From: Fistulifera solaris
Lineage: Eukaryota > Bacillariophyta > Bacillariophyceae > Naviculales > Stauroneidaceae
Assembly (NCBI GenBank): GCA_030295235.1
Contig: AP026162.1
Span: 1,488,001 to 1,552,000, forward strand
Direction of reading: 5' to 3'
Length of the DNA: 64,000 nt
This document shows, in pieces, positions 30,882-42,026 of this stretch (within the stretch, counting starts at the first letter, position 1; the number at the start of each line of letters is the position of its first letter). The notes under the pieces were generated by a model. That model had not been told where the DNA came from, made no database searches, and saw only the letters and a program-made list of their open reading frames with translations. The translations under genes and the position numbers were made by a program.

Positions 30882-33800
30882 ATGGCAGAGCTTGATGTCG
30901 AACGTTTTTTTAAGCGACTTGGGAAGTTACATTCTAATTTCTTGAAAAATAAGTGAGTACGGTGCTTGCTTGCATTCGTCGCATTGCTGGTGAATCACCG
31001 TGTCTTATTTACTGCTGGATATCATTGCTTACGTGTTTATCATCCTCTTGTTTAGCTCAACGGTATGGAATGGCGCCGATTGTCTATTACTTCATCGTGG
31101 TCCCCTGAATGATGACGATCCCTATCAGAAGTCGGGTCTCTTGCATCAATGGCTGTTTGGATACGAACTACCCGATACGATCATTTTGCTGCGCAAAGAT
31201 GGGAACATGTGGGTTTTGGCGACAAAGAAGAAGTGCGATTTTCTCAAGCCGGCTGCCGATGCAGTCCCCCAAAAGTCACCCATTCGTAGTATTACCTTTC
31301 TGCTCCGTAGCAAGGACGACGCCAACGCGAAAAACTACGACATTCTCTGGAAAGAGCTTTCTGACGCACGCATCAATGGAGACAAACGTAAAATTGGTGC
31401 ATTCGTGAAAGAAAGAGAAGGGAATATAGAAGGCGGGGGTCTTCTCGGACCGTGGGAGAAGAAACTTTCCGAGATGATCGAATCGGACCCCAGTGATCTT
31501 GTTGATATCAGCGCCGGGGTTGCCTACAGTATGATTGTCAAAGATCCGGATGAGCTAGACTTGATGAAGAAAGCTAGTGTTTTAGCCAATAAGGTGATGA
31601 AGCATGGCTATGTGAAAAGGATGGAAGAAATCATCGACCGTGAAGAGACCATCACGCACGAGACTCTCGCTTCGTATGTCGAGGAAATCATCGAAGATCC
31701 TTCAAAAATTTCGCTGAAAGTTTCAAAAGACGATTTTCAGTCTTGTTATTACCCTATTGTGCAGTCGGGTGGTGCTTATGATATCCGAGTGTCTGCTCAA
31801 TCGACCAGTGCCAATCTCTCACCAGATGTCATTATGGTTTCGCTCGGGGCCCGCTTCTGCAACTATTGCAGCAACATTTCGCGCACCTTTTTGGTAGACG
31901 CACCCAAGAAGGTTTCGGACACTTACAAAATTCTTTTGGAAATGCAAGATGCGTGTCTAGCTGCCATGACACCAGGAAATCCTCTTAAAGCAGTCTACAA
32001 GGCAGCGGTCCGATATCTTCAGGAGCACGGCCACGAACATCTTGTAGAGCGCCTACCGAAGAACCTCGGTTTTGCATCAGGCTTGGATTTTCGCGAAAGT
32101 AGCATGTTGTTGACGCCGAAGAATACAGCCGTTTTCAAACAGGGAATGGTGTTTTGCTTGGCAGTTGGGTTTCAGGACTTGGAGCTATCTGAGGCCGACC
32201 GTTCGGCGGTCAATGACAAGAGCCCGGTACGTGTTCTCAGTTGAAACATGTACTTCCACTTCGACGTGCTAACATTTATTTTCTGCAATATCCTTAGATC
32301 AAGAAACTGTCTAGCTTTGCGCTTCTTGTATCAGACATGGTAGCCATCACTGCCGATACTCCTGATGTCATGACAAAGATGGGGAAGGATCTCACAGATG
32401 TGTCCTATAATATTAACGAGGAAGGGGAAGGTAGCGAAGACGACGACGAAGATGATGATGAGGACGAAAGCGTCGAAGCTCCTGATGCCCCCGAAGGCGA
32501 CGAGAAGTATGCACGAAGCCTTGCTAATCAGAGAGGGGGCGTTCGTCAATCATCCCGACTTGCCAAGGACGCGGCTGCCATGCAAGATGCACAAGAAGGT
32601 GTTGCTGAACGAGAAAGACGCCAAATCAAACTCATGGAACGACGCAACGAAGAGAGGCTTAGAGAGCTTGCCAGGGCTAATCGCAAGAAAGGAGATGAAG
32701 ACAGTAAAGATCAAGCCGAGGAACTTGAAGCCTACAAGCGGACTCGAGATTACCCGGATAACATCCTGCCGAATCAAGTAAAAGTGGACATGGCGAATCA
32801 GTGCGTCTTTCTACCAATCTATGGGAATCCTATACCCTTTCATATCAGTACAATTAAGAATGTTGTCATGCCGGAGGGTGATAGCGCAACGTTGCTGCGC
32901 ATTAACTTTTACACAGCTGGTATGGCAGTCGGCAAAGACGCCCCTGCAAATATGGTGAAGCTTGTGCAGAAGTATGCACCGTATGCTTCCTTTATTCGCG
33001 AACTGACGTTTCGAAGCTTGGATGGACACAACCTGACTCAGGTGAGTAACTTACTCATTTTTCTTTGCTCTGTGATCAACGCTTGCTTATCTTATTTGTC
33101 ACTGCTTTCTTAGGCTTTTCGTCAGATTTCGGAACTTCGGAAGAGAGTTCGGACTAAGGAACTGCAGCAACAAGAGGAAGCGGATCTGGTTGAACAGGAG
33201 AAGCTTGTTCGAACAAAGAACGAGCGTGTACCCCGTCTTGCTGATGTTACGATGCGCCCAGTCTTCGCTGGTCGCAAGACTCAAGGAAACCTAGAAGCTC
33301 ACAGTAACGGTATGCGCTTCATCTCCACCCGACAGGAAATTGTTGATGTGATGTACAGCAATATCAAGTACGCCATTTATCAGCCCTGCGAGAACGAGAT
33401 CATGGTTCTAATTCATTTCCATTTAAAGAATCCAATTATGATCGGCAAGAAAAAACATAACGATGTGCAATTTTACACTGAAATCGTCGATTCCAGCCAA
33501 GCAGTCGATAACAGTAGAAGAAGTATGTACGATCCAGACGAAATGGACGACGAACAACGTGAACGGCAGATGCGAAAGAAGCTCAATCAAGCCTTTAAGG
33601 ACTTTTTGTAAGAAGGTGGATGCAGTTGCAAAAAAGAACGGTTACGAGCTCGAATTTGATATTCCCTATCGTGATCTTGGTTTCACCGGCAACCCGCACA
33701 AGGAGATGGTTACTATTATGCCTACATTGAACTGCCTTGTGAACTTGACAGAAACGCCTTTCTTCGTCGTCGATTTAGTGGATGTCGATCATGTCCATTT

Positions 33801-34371
33801 TGAACGTGTCACCTACATGAGTAAAGCATTTGATATGGTCTTGGTGAATAAAGACTTTAACAAAGAGCCATGGCGAGTCGATATGATCCCCAATGGGGAT
33901 AAAGACTCTATCCAAGATTGGTTGACCGACATGGAAATCACATACACTGAGGGGCCTATGAATTTGAACTGGAAACAGATCATCGCTACAGTGCGCGCTG
34001 ATGATAGATTCTACATGAACACGGAGGAAGATTCGGTCACTGAGAAGGAAGCAGGATGGGAATTTTTGCGCATGTTTGGGCGAGACGATGACGATGAAGG
34101 CGATGAAGAAGACGATGACTCTGCCTTCAGCCAAGAACAAGAGGAAGATGCCGAAGAAGAAGAGTCGGAGGAAGAAGACTTTGACTCTGATGTGGACGAT
34201 GAAGACGAGGACGACTTCGATGGCGATGAAGATCTAGAAGAGGAAGGATTAGACTGGGATGAGATGGAAGAGAAAGCTGCAGAAGAAGATCGACAAAAGC
34301 GCCGTTTGGGCGACGTAGACCCTGACGAAGGTCGCAAGTCCAGTAACAAGAAGCCGCGGAACGGGGGGTAG
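30882..34371 (+). CDS. SPT16: FACT complex large subunit SPT16
   Basis: SPT16 is the large subunit of the histone chaperone FACT. Exons are 30882-30952, 31056-32226, 32298-33041 and 33114-34371. The first encodes MAELDVERFFKRLG and joins NSTVWNGADCLLLHRGP. An inactive aminopeptidase-like domain follows (LQ/HQWLFGYELPDT, ..PIVQSGGAYD, ..VSLGARFCNYCSNISRTF, ..FASGLDFRESS). Next come a dimerisation/linker part (SRLAKDAAAMQ.., KVDMANQCVFLPIYGNPIPFHISTIKNV), the Rtt106-like domain (GFTGNPHKEMVTIMPTLNCLVNLTETPFFV..HFERV) and an acidic C-terminal tail with a basic end. One extra T in the run 33603-33607 interrupts the third part. Corrected length is 1080 residues, as usual. Confidence 0.95.
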
Positions 34372-34689
34372 ACGTCGCTAGACTCATATTAATAACACTT
34401 ATGTATGATGTTCTATTGCCTCTGTAGGAAGTATACTAGTGGAACGGATTAAAAGTAGTGCGCCTGGGTGTCTGTACTTGATGAAGAAAGAACAAGTGTT
34501 TCCGTGTTTGCAAGTGCACTAACTAGTAGTCTGTTAATTGGGCTGCTTTTATATCAAACCGCACAAAAAGTGTGGGTACGGATCCGTATCGTTTTATATA
34601 AAAAAAATTTACAATGTGATTTTATAAAGATGAGGCGCGCCAGCTAGATGTAGAACAGCTGCCCTTGAAGTGTACAAGTAATTTGCAAA
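34372..34689. other. convergent 3' intergenic region
   Basis: These 318 nt separate the stops of SPT16 and the HRDC gene. The stretch is AT-rich with an A8 tract near 34600. It presumably holds both poly(A) regions. No gene was recognised. Confidence 0.4.
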
Positions 34690-35481
34690 CTAATCATCGT
34701 CGTCGAGCATGATCATCAATCCCATCGCTTCTGCCTCGGCAAACTTGCGATTTACGATGTCTTCTACTGTCCATGTCTCTCCCATAACTACCTCTTCGTC
34801 GCTCGATCCGTCGGCCCCAGGTCCATCGTTCGCATTTGTTCGTATCTCCTGGCCAGGACTTGCTAGATTCTTTGCCCTTTCTCCATCCCTTACATATTTC
34901 CTAATGACTAGCAGCAGAGCTTCTCCAATATTTTGAAATCTTTTCGGTCCCATGCCATATACATTCATCATTTCTGATCGGTTTTTCGGCATTTTGATAG
35001 TCAGATCGTCCAATGTAGTGTTATGGAAGACGCAATATACACGATCGGAGTATCCCAGTCGCTGTGCATATAGTAGGCGAACTTTTCTTAACATCTCTCT
35101 GAGCTTTGCCCTCTCGCGCAAGATCTTTTCCTTCTCTCGAGCTTCCTTGTTATGGTGCTCTAGCTCATCTTCAGCTGTCCTGCCTCCAGGCAATGAAAGT
35201 GTATCTTTGTCAGGAAAGCACTCATCATGATAATACTGCAGGTAGTGATTAAATGGCGGTCTGTCAAAGATAGCCCGTTTTCCCACACGCTTCATCCCTC
35301 TGTAAATCTTTTGTTTGCATTTGCGGCATGTGGCACCATTGGTCGGAGAATACTCGAGCGCGTCGAAGTCGACGTTCCTTGGCGTTCTTGGTGAAGCCCG
35401 ATAATAGGGCGATGCTGTTTCCCAGCTTGAGAAAAATTCTGTTGGTATTCTGGGCATGTCAGTTGCTTTTAATGAAAACAA
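34690..35481 (-). CDS. PARP-type zinc-finger-like plus HRDC domain protein
   Basis: The 263-residue protein has two recognisable parts. Residues about 48-95 show CRKCKQKIYRGMKRVGK, then YYHDECF. This spacing fits a PARP-type C-C-H-C zinc finger, which in PARP1 and DNA ligase III senses DNA breaks. After a charged helical stretch, residues about 133-195 form an HRDC domain (LRKVRLLYAQRLGYSDRVYCVFHNTTLDDL, ..NVYGMGPKRFQNIGEALLLVIRKY), a helical nucleic-acid-binding module otherwise found at the end of RecQ helicases and RNase D. No helicase or nuclease domain is present. The C-terminus is acidic. A DNA-repair or chromatin role is inferred, not shown. Confidence 0.78.
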   Translation of the reverse strand: MFSLKATDMPRIPTEFFSSWETASPYYRASPRTPRNVDFDALEYSPTNGATCRKCKQKIYRGMKRVGKRAIFDRPPFNHYLQYYHDECFPDKDTLSLPGGRTAEDELEHHNKEAREKEKILRERAKLREMLRKVRLLYAQRLGYSDRVYCVFHNTTLDDLTIKMPKNRSEMMNVYGMGPKRFQNIGEALLLVIRKYVRDGERAKNLASPGQEIRTNANDGPGADGSSDEEVVMGETWTVEDIVNRKFAEAEAMGLMIMLDDDD

Positions 35482-36633
35482 TTATCATGGTGTAATCGTA
35501 TCGATGCAAATATTACTAGACAACGTTGCCTCGTTCTTTGAAGCCTTTTTGCGAAGCGAATAACTTTCCCTTGCGAACTGAAAGAACCGACGATTATGGC
35601 TAAAACTACACTTCGCTCGATAGTAAGAAATTTGAAAATTTGAATTTGAACGAAAAGTCCTCGCCCAATCGAGAACAGCGAGCAGCAGCGATGGGCGTTA
35701 ACACCGATGAAACCAAACCATTTATGGAATGTTTAATACTACCTGAAGCATAGGAAAGGTCAGTAACGAAAAATGGATGAATGAATGTGTGCTGAACTAA
35801 TGGTCTGGCGAAGTGTATATTTACCAGGAATGTGTTGCACGTCGTTTTTCTGGTGCGTTTGGTCGCCAATAGTAATTCTTAGTGGACTAGAGAGCTGCTT
35901 TACTTTGCCGGTGTCTACAAGCTGGTTGAGTCTTCCGATCTGGTCTCACATTTCAATTTGCATGGCACGCTTACAATACGTGTTTACAACAGTCGATTGA
36001 AAATGAAACTTCGTCTGTAGTCAATACTGCTATGGACCCTGATCGATAGCAACTCCATGGAGAAACAAACGAACTACTCCGTATCTCGAATACAGCTGAG
36101 TGAGGCTGCTTGAGCTGACGCTAGTGTTTGTTTCGTATGTCTCTCATTCAATCAAGAACTGCGATTGACTGATTTTGACGATCCGGCTTTCTGGGATTCC
36201 GTACAAAAAGATGAAATGAATAATCTAATAGATCGGGGCGATAGAAAAATCATTACAAGCCGCTATGAGCCTTGCAAACTAAATCAGAGAAAGCTTTCAG
36301 CATGACGAATCAGCACGCTAAAAATCGAGCTACCAGTCAAAAGGAGAGGGTGCGTTGCCGCGCTGGTCGCCCCTTTTCGTTGACGAATGGATCCGAACTA
36401 CTAACACTTGGACAGCGACGACAAGACTGCAAAGCATATAAACTAGTTTTGTTGCGGAATTAAAGATATATTTCGACTTTTTGGAAGAAAATGGTTTTTA
36501 TATATCTGTTACTTGAGCTTTGTGTTATGTACGAATTCATTTGAGGATTTTACAGAGCGTCTGTTTCAACTATTTTACGCATTCATGAGTAATGTGCTCA
36601 CACTCGGTCGTAATGGAGGTCGCAATCAGATGT
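35482..36633. other. gene-poor intergenic region with one possible coding remnant
   Basis: This 1.15-kb stretch has no confident gene. On the plus strand one frame from 36114 to 36305 reads NQELRLTDFDDPAFWDSVQ and KDEMNNLIDRGDRKIITSRY with a balanced composition, which suggests a short gene fragment. No start codon or family could be assigned. The rest, including 35500-36110, shows nothing I recognise. It must also contain the promoter of the HRDC gene near 35482. Confidence 0.35.
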
Positions 36634-37641
36634 TTAGCAACCATATTTCGCCCGCTTGTTGGCACGGTATTGTTCGGTATTCATTTCACGAAGTGTTTGA
36701 CTAGCCTTCTTGCGAGCGACAATGTTTTTCACTCGATACCATTGGTTTGTTTCCTCGTCTAGTTTCAAAAATCGACCGCCCCAGTTTTCTACAATATCGA
36801 CGAGCTCCTGACTAATCCCCGTCTTCGCTTCCTTATCGGCAGCCAAATACCTCGGCTGTATTTTTTCCTTTTCAATCAAATAGCGTTTATTGCCCGCATG
36901 ATGATTGCTACGACCGCCACGACCCAACAACACGTCATCGTCCGTAACTTCGCAAAACTCCATGACTTCGGGATCGTAATTGGGTTTGGTTCGGTTGCGT
37001 TTTCGTCGCTTCTTCTTGGGTGAAGAAGCAGCCGGCTTGGCGTCGTCATCCGTTGTTGTTGATTCCAAGGTAGAGGAAGGAGCCTCGGTACTCGCGGGTA
37101 GCACATGAGTCAAAGACGGCGGCAATTGCGATTCAAACATCTGATCCCAGTCGGTGCTTTTCGGTGCAATGCCGCTGCTGGTACTCGTCGAACGAAAGAA
37201 CATGCTCTGAATCGAACTGTTATCAATGTGCTTCGCAGCATCTTGAGGAAGCCACTCCTTACTGGTAAGCATATCAGAGAACTGCGCCATCATCAAAGAA
37301 CCGGCGTCAATTCGCTTCGGATCGTTCCCGCCGTCGGGTCGTGCACGACTACGACTCTGCAGTATTTGAGCAATCATCGCCGCACTGTCGGAACTGCGGA
37401 ACGCTTGTTGAAACATTTCCGAGCTCTTTCCTATAGATTTCATGAAATCAGAAATGCTCTCGTCGGACTTGAGAAGCTTTGATACAGTGATATCGTCCTC
37501 CAAAGCGGCCATGAGACCGGTCGAATCGCTGCTCCGCAGTAACTGCTGCAGCATATTCGTATTCTCTTGTGAGGCTTCGCTGTTATCGATTAAAGGGTAT
37601 TTTTCGGGAGTAGAGGATGAGAATGACGACATGTCTATCAT
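36634..37641 (-). CDS. DUF6824-domain protein
   Basis: The C-terminal third carries the DUF6824 signature: DDVLLGRGGRSNHHAGNKRY, then QPRYLAADKEAKTGISQELV, IVENWGGRFLKLD and QWYRVKNIVARKKASQTLRE. The domain is abundant in diatoms and other stramenopiles. A DNA-related role is suspected because basic patches adjoin it; here KKKRRKRNRTK lies directly upstream and could be a nuclear localisation signal. The N-terminal 200 residues are Ser/Asp-rich with repeated LLRSSDS / FRSSDSAAMIAQIL-type blocks, suggesting low-complexity activation-domain-like sequence. Length 335 residues. The frame is unbroken. I would call it a putative nuclear regulator with low certainty about function. Confidence 0.8.
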   Translation of the reverse strand: MIDMSSFSSSTPEKYPLIDNSEASQENTNMLQQLLRSSDSTGLMAALEDDITVSKLLKSDESISDFMKSIGKSSEMFQQAFRSSDSAAMIAQILQSRSRARPDGGNDPKRIDAGSLMMAQFSDMLTSKEWLPQDAAKHIDNSSIQSMFFRSTSTSSGIAPKSTDWDQMFESQLPPSLTHVLPASTEAPSSTLESTTTDDDAKPAASSPKKKRRKRNRTKPNYDPEVMEFCEVTDDDVLLGRGGRSNHHAGNKRYLIEKEKIQPRYLAADKEAKTGISQELVDIVENWGGRFLKLDEETNQWYRVKNIVARKKASQTLREMNTEQYRANKRAKYGC

Positions 37642-38093
37642 AGTTGAAGATGCTTTGCTTGTGTGAAACTAATAGTAATGTAAACAAAGTTTGATGTGTC
37701 GATGTCGATGAGCTTTTTTCTTCGAGCGAAAAAATGCCATCGTTTTGTGACGTGTATTTTTCGTGGCGCGGAAGCAAAAATCCAGACCCGCGGCCACTTT
37801 TTTCAACAAAACCAAGACCAAACTCACAGTAGGGATGAACTGTAGAGGGTACCGGTTTGTTCGTGGTGCTAAGGTTCAGGCTTTATCCGGTTGTCGGTCA
37901 GACGGAGTACGTGTTGACAGAAAAAACAAAACTGACAGCAACAAAACTCTTGTCGAGTGAATCATCAGCAAAGCGACAACAAGGATGACAAGAAGTTTGT
38001 TGGAAACAAGCATTAAAGACACATTGAGCCTTTACTTTGATTCTGAGTGGAAGAGCAGATTTCTTTGTCCATCGTGAAAGGATTACATTTCAA
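37642..38093. promoter_or_regulatory. divergent intergenic region, DUF6824 / homogentisate prenyltransferase
   Basis: These 452 nt separate two outward-facing starts. A possible upstream in-frame extension of the prenyltransferase to 38037 lacks an ATG. No element can be named with confidence. Confidence 0.35.
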
Positions 38094-39271
38094 ATGGGGT
38101 TGAGACATTTCATCCTCGTTTTGTCGTTGACATCGGCATCGGCATTCTGTCGGTCGAGACCAGTTGCGGTCGGATTGCCAACACATACTTTCCAGTTACC
38201 AAAACCACAATCTCGTCTTTCCGCGGTGGAAGGTGATTTTGATCCAGAAGCCATTTCTCGCGCGAAAGAAGAAGCTGCGGCCGGTTCAATGAAAGCGAGA
38301 CTGCGGGCCCTTTACAAATTCACTCGACCGCATACGATCCGTGGAACTATCCTGGGATCTATCGCGGGTACAACGCGCGCTCTACTCGATACACCGGGGT
38401 CGATTGCGTCTGCCAACTGGGGAATTATGTTGCCTCGGGCCTTTATAGGAATGGTAGCATTACTGCTGGGAAATGCGTTTATTGTGGGGATCAATCAAAT
38501 TTACGACGAGGATATTGACAAAATGAACAAACCTTTTCTCCCCTGTCGCGAGTGGAGAGATGAGCAAGCGATTCGCCTGGATTGCCGTTGTTGTTTCTTT
38601 TTGTCGGGTCCTCTCCTCGTGAAAAAGTTCTTCCCACCCTTACTATTTAAGTTGTACTCCTTTGGTATCTTTCTCGGAGCAATTTACTCCATCCCGCCAG
38701 TCCGAACCAAGAAGAATCCTGTTCTCGCTGGTTTAACAATAGCTACAGTGCGCGGATTTCTTTTGAATTTTGGCGTCTACTACGCTGTGAAGGATGCACT
38801 TGGTGCCAGCTTTTCGTGGTCTCCCAAAGTGGCCTTCATTGCGCGTTTCATGACGACTTTTGCCTCTGTCATTGCGATCACTAAAGATTTGCCGGATGTG
38901 GAAGGTGATAAAGTAAGTGCGAAATTACGCAATGCGCTTTCATCTGTTCATTCGGTTTGTACTAACATCGTTGGCGACATCAAGGCGTACCAAATCGAAA
39001 CGTTTGCAACCAAGATTGGTGTAGCTCGAATCGCTAAAGGAGCGACCTTTGCCTACTACTGAATTACATCCATGCGTTGGCGACTGGCTTACTTTTGCCC
39101 GCTGGAGTGTTCAAAATGATCCCAATGATTGGTGGTCATATCGCCCTTGCAACAATTCTAGTTGCTCGATTCCGACAGCTAGAAGCGGACTCTATCCAGT
39201 CGGTCAAGAAGTACTACAAACATATCTGGGATTTGTTTTACCTCGAATACGTGCTCTATACACTAATCTAG
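38094..39271 (+). CDS. plastid homogentisate prenyltransferase (UbiA family; tocopherol/plastoquinone pathway)
   Basis: The enzyme joins homogentisate to phytyl or solanesyl diphosphate in the plastid envelope. The leader [20 protein letters not shown] is a signal peptide ending in the ASAF motif of diatom bipartite plastid presequences. UbiA motifs are [27 protein letters not shown] (first Asp-rich site) and [13 protein letters not shown] (second). Exons are 38094-38912 and 38985-39271. The 72-nt intron is a multiple of three without stops. An extra base in C run 38540-38543 and a missing base in T run 38598-38602 cancel, so about 18 residues after PFLP read wrongly although the frame stays open. 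The other frame there gives [20 protein letters not shown] further missing base near 39060 hides the last helix. Corrected length is 368 residues. Phytyl versus solanesyl specificity cannot be told. Confidence 0.88.
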
Positions 39272-39380
39272 AATCCAGTTTTAACGGTTTCACCTATAGT
39301 TAACAATTGCCATTCGCCTATTGCGGAAAATTGTACCCTAGAGCATTGCGTTTTACTGCAGATGAATCACAAAATATCAT

Positions 39381-41256
39381 TTAAGCCTTAGCTTTCTTGG
39401 CAGCCGGACCATCCAACTTTGTGTCCGCTTCAAAAGTCTCATCGTAGGCAGAGTCATGCACTCCAGCAGCTCGACCACTGGGATCGGCTCTTGAAGCAAA
39501 GGATGCATCCCATCTCATGGCGCGCTCTGTCGAACATGCGATAGACTTTCCTCCTGGGACTGTCTTCTCGGCAGCTTCACCAGGGAAGAACTCCTCAAAG
39601 ATCATTCGGTAGCGGTACCCTTCCTTCGTCGTCGGAGTGTTGTGCGGAAATCGATTCTTGGCGCTAGCAAACATTTGGTCACTGATTTCTGACTCGGCAA
39701 TCTCCTTCAAGTGATCAACCCAGCCATAGCCGACACCGTCACTGAACTGCTCCTTCTGACGCCACAAGATATCGTGAGGCAAGTAAGGGTCGTCGGGAGT
39801 ATCAAAAGCCTTACGAATGACCCATTTCTCAAAACGCTGATCTTCTTTCTTCACGTTAGGGCCAGTGCGAATCATCTTCTCTTCCGGATCAAGGTTCATA
39901 GCAACGTCCAAGAAGTCGGCATCTAGGAACGGGCAGCGGGGTTCGACGCCCCAAGCACTCATTGCCTTGTTGCAACGAAGGCAATCGTACATGTGGAGTC
40001 GACTCAACTTATCGACGGTCTCATCCATGAACTCTTGAGCGTTGGGAGCTTTGTGAAAGTACAGGTAGCCTCCAAAGACTTCGTCGGCACCTTCTCCACT
40101 CAATACCATCTTGATTCCCATGGCTTTGATCTTGCGAGACATCAGGTACATCGGTGTCGAGGCTCGGATAGTGGTAACATCGTACGTTTCTATGCAGCGA
40201 ATGACATCGCGGACCGCATCCGAACCTTCCTGAATGGTGTAAGTGTACGAATGATGAATCGTTCCCAAAAAGTCGGCAACCTTCTTGGCGGCGACCAGAT
40301 CAGGGGACTTTTCCAACCCGATCGTGAACGAGTGGAGTTTTGGAAACGACGTGGAACGGCGTCCGATATTACGAGCGCAGATAGCGGCAACCAAGGAAGA
40401 ATCCAGACCACCCGAAAGAAGGACACCCCACGGCACATCGGACATCATACGGCGAGTGACAGCGCGTTCAAACGCAAGGCGCAAGTTTGCCTGGAAACGA
40501 AAGAAAAACATGAGAATTAACGTCACTTTAGACACCTAGCATATGGTAGCCAAGTATTCATTCACAAACAACTTACCGCATTGAACTTTTCCTTCGGAAG
40601 AGGCACGCCCGGAAGCATTTCGGGAGCCCAGTTGGGGGTATACCATCGTTGAAACTCGCCGGCCTTGTCACCTTTACTGACGTAAATGTGCCCAGGAGGA
40701 AAGTTGTGAAACTTGGTGCACTTGTCAACCAAACTCTTCATTTCCGAGCCGACGAAAATGGATCCATCGTTACCATATCCCATGTACAACGGCGTCTTAC
40801 CCATGTGATCGCGGGCAATCACAAAGAGATCTTTTTTCTGTCGTACAGAATGAACGAGAACATCCCTCGGAGCTGTTTGCACAGATCCACCGTCGCTCCG
40901 TGCTCTTCGTACAACGGAATGATGACCTCACAGTCGGAACCCGTCTTGGGAGTGTAGGGCTTGGCGAGAGTCTCGTACAGCTCCTTGTAGTTGTAGATTT
41001 CACCGTTGGCGGCTACGATGATCGACTTGTCATGCGATTCTAGCGGCTGAGAGCCCGATTCGGGGTCCATGATGGCGAGACGCTCATGCGCGATACCATG
41101 AGCATGAGTGATGTTCATGGACTCATTCGGCTCGATGACACGATAACCTGACCAGTCAGGACCGCGATGGCGGAGACGCGACGAGCACAGAATAAGCTCA
41201 CGTCGAAGATCGGCTTCCGACGCGCTCGAATGGAAGATTGCGAAGATACCACACAT
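39381..41256 (-). CDS. asparagine synthetase (glutamine-hydrolysing)
   Basis: The enzyme makes asparagine from aspartate, glutamine and ATP. The start MCGIFAIF exposes Cys2 as the class-II glutaminase nucleophile. Further glutaminase motifs are [31 protein letters not shown] and TGSDCEVI. The synthetase half has the pyrophosphate loop [26 protein letters not shown] and the R.PFLD motif ([13 protein letters not shown]). Exons are 41256-40577 and 40490-39381; the 86-nt intron separates the two domains approximately. One base is missing in the T run 40832-40837, splitting the glutaminase domain. Corrected length is 596 residues. It is most like the asnB/ASN1 type with no plastid or mitochondrial leader, so a cytosolic location is likely. 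Confidence 0.95.
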
Positions 41257-42026
41257 GATTACAAAACTTCCAGCAGAAAATGTTTGCTATTCGAGCTGTT
41301 GACAAATTGGCACACGAGAGGATGCCAAGTGTCGAGTGATGGGTTATTGGAATGCAAACTTCCTGATGAACGGCACGTCTTTCCTGTTGGCCGATGGGAG
41401 ATTTCAACTTGATTGCAACGAGTGGCTTTGAAAGTGTGCGTCGTGCGTCGCGAATGAAAATATCGCGAACCTGTGTTGGTGACAGTTTTGTCGGATCGGG
41501 AATCAAATTTGATGTATGTTCGGCTATGTACAGACACCTATGCGACATACTATGTATCGTTCCGGTACTACCTTGCTGCCAAGTTTTCATTGCTAAACTC
41601 AAATAAATGATGATTCATTAACTAGCAACATCACCATCATGGTCTTTCTAAAGGTATATAATGATAAATTGCGGCTTCATCTCTTCCTCTAGAATTGCCC
41701 TCGGTACATAAGCTTTAGTGCTTTTTTCTGTGCATCCAAAAACTTTACGGGACTGGAGTTGAGTTGAGTCACAATAAACAACACTTTAGGCTATACTACG
41801 CGATTTCGACGTCTGTCCATCGCTCCTTTCTCGGAGGGAACACGTTTCGCCGCAAAAGAAAAAAAAAAAAAAAAAGACGAAACGTCGCAAAACTCGCAAT
41901 CAATCGCAAACATTTCAATGGAAGTGTAAATAATAATGATGTTCAACAGCATTACAAGAACTACGAACTTCATATTTTAGACAAATAAACGTCATCTCAT
42001 ACATTACAATTAACGAGGCATTGATC
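41257..42026. promoter_or_regulatory. divergent intergenic region, asparagine synthetase / SAP protein
   Basis: This 770-nt region lies between two outward-facing starts. It contains an A18 tract at about 41857-41876, otherwise nothing recognisable. No RNA gene or repeat was seen. Confidence 0.4.

Noticed and set aside
34011-34387. Ser-rich minus-strand frames of 86-112 codons.
   Set aside because: They are the reverse complement of the acidic GAA/GAT-rich tail of SPT16.
38913-38984. Reading the 72-nt in-frame segment of the prenyltransferase as coding sequence.
   Set aside because: It starts GTAAGT, ends AAG, and interrupts the conserved DVEGDK...[10 protein letters not shown] stretch, where homologues are continuous; it fits an intron that happens to be a multiple of three without stops.
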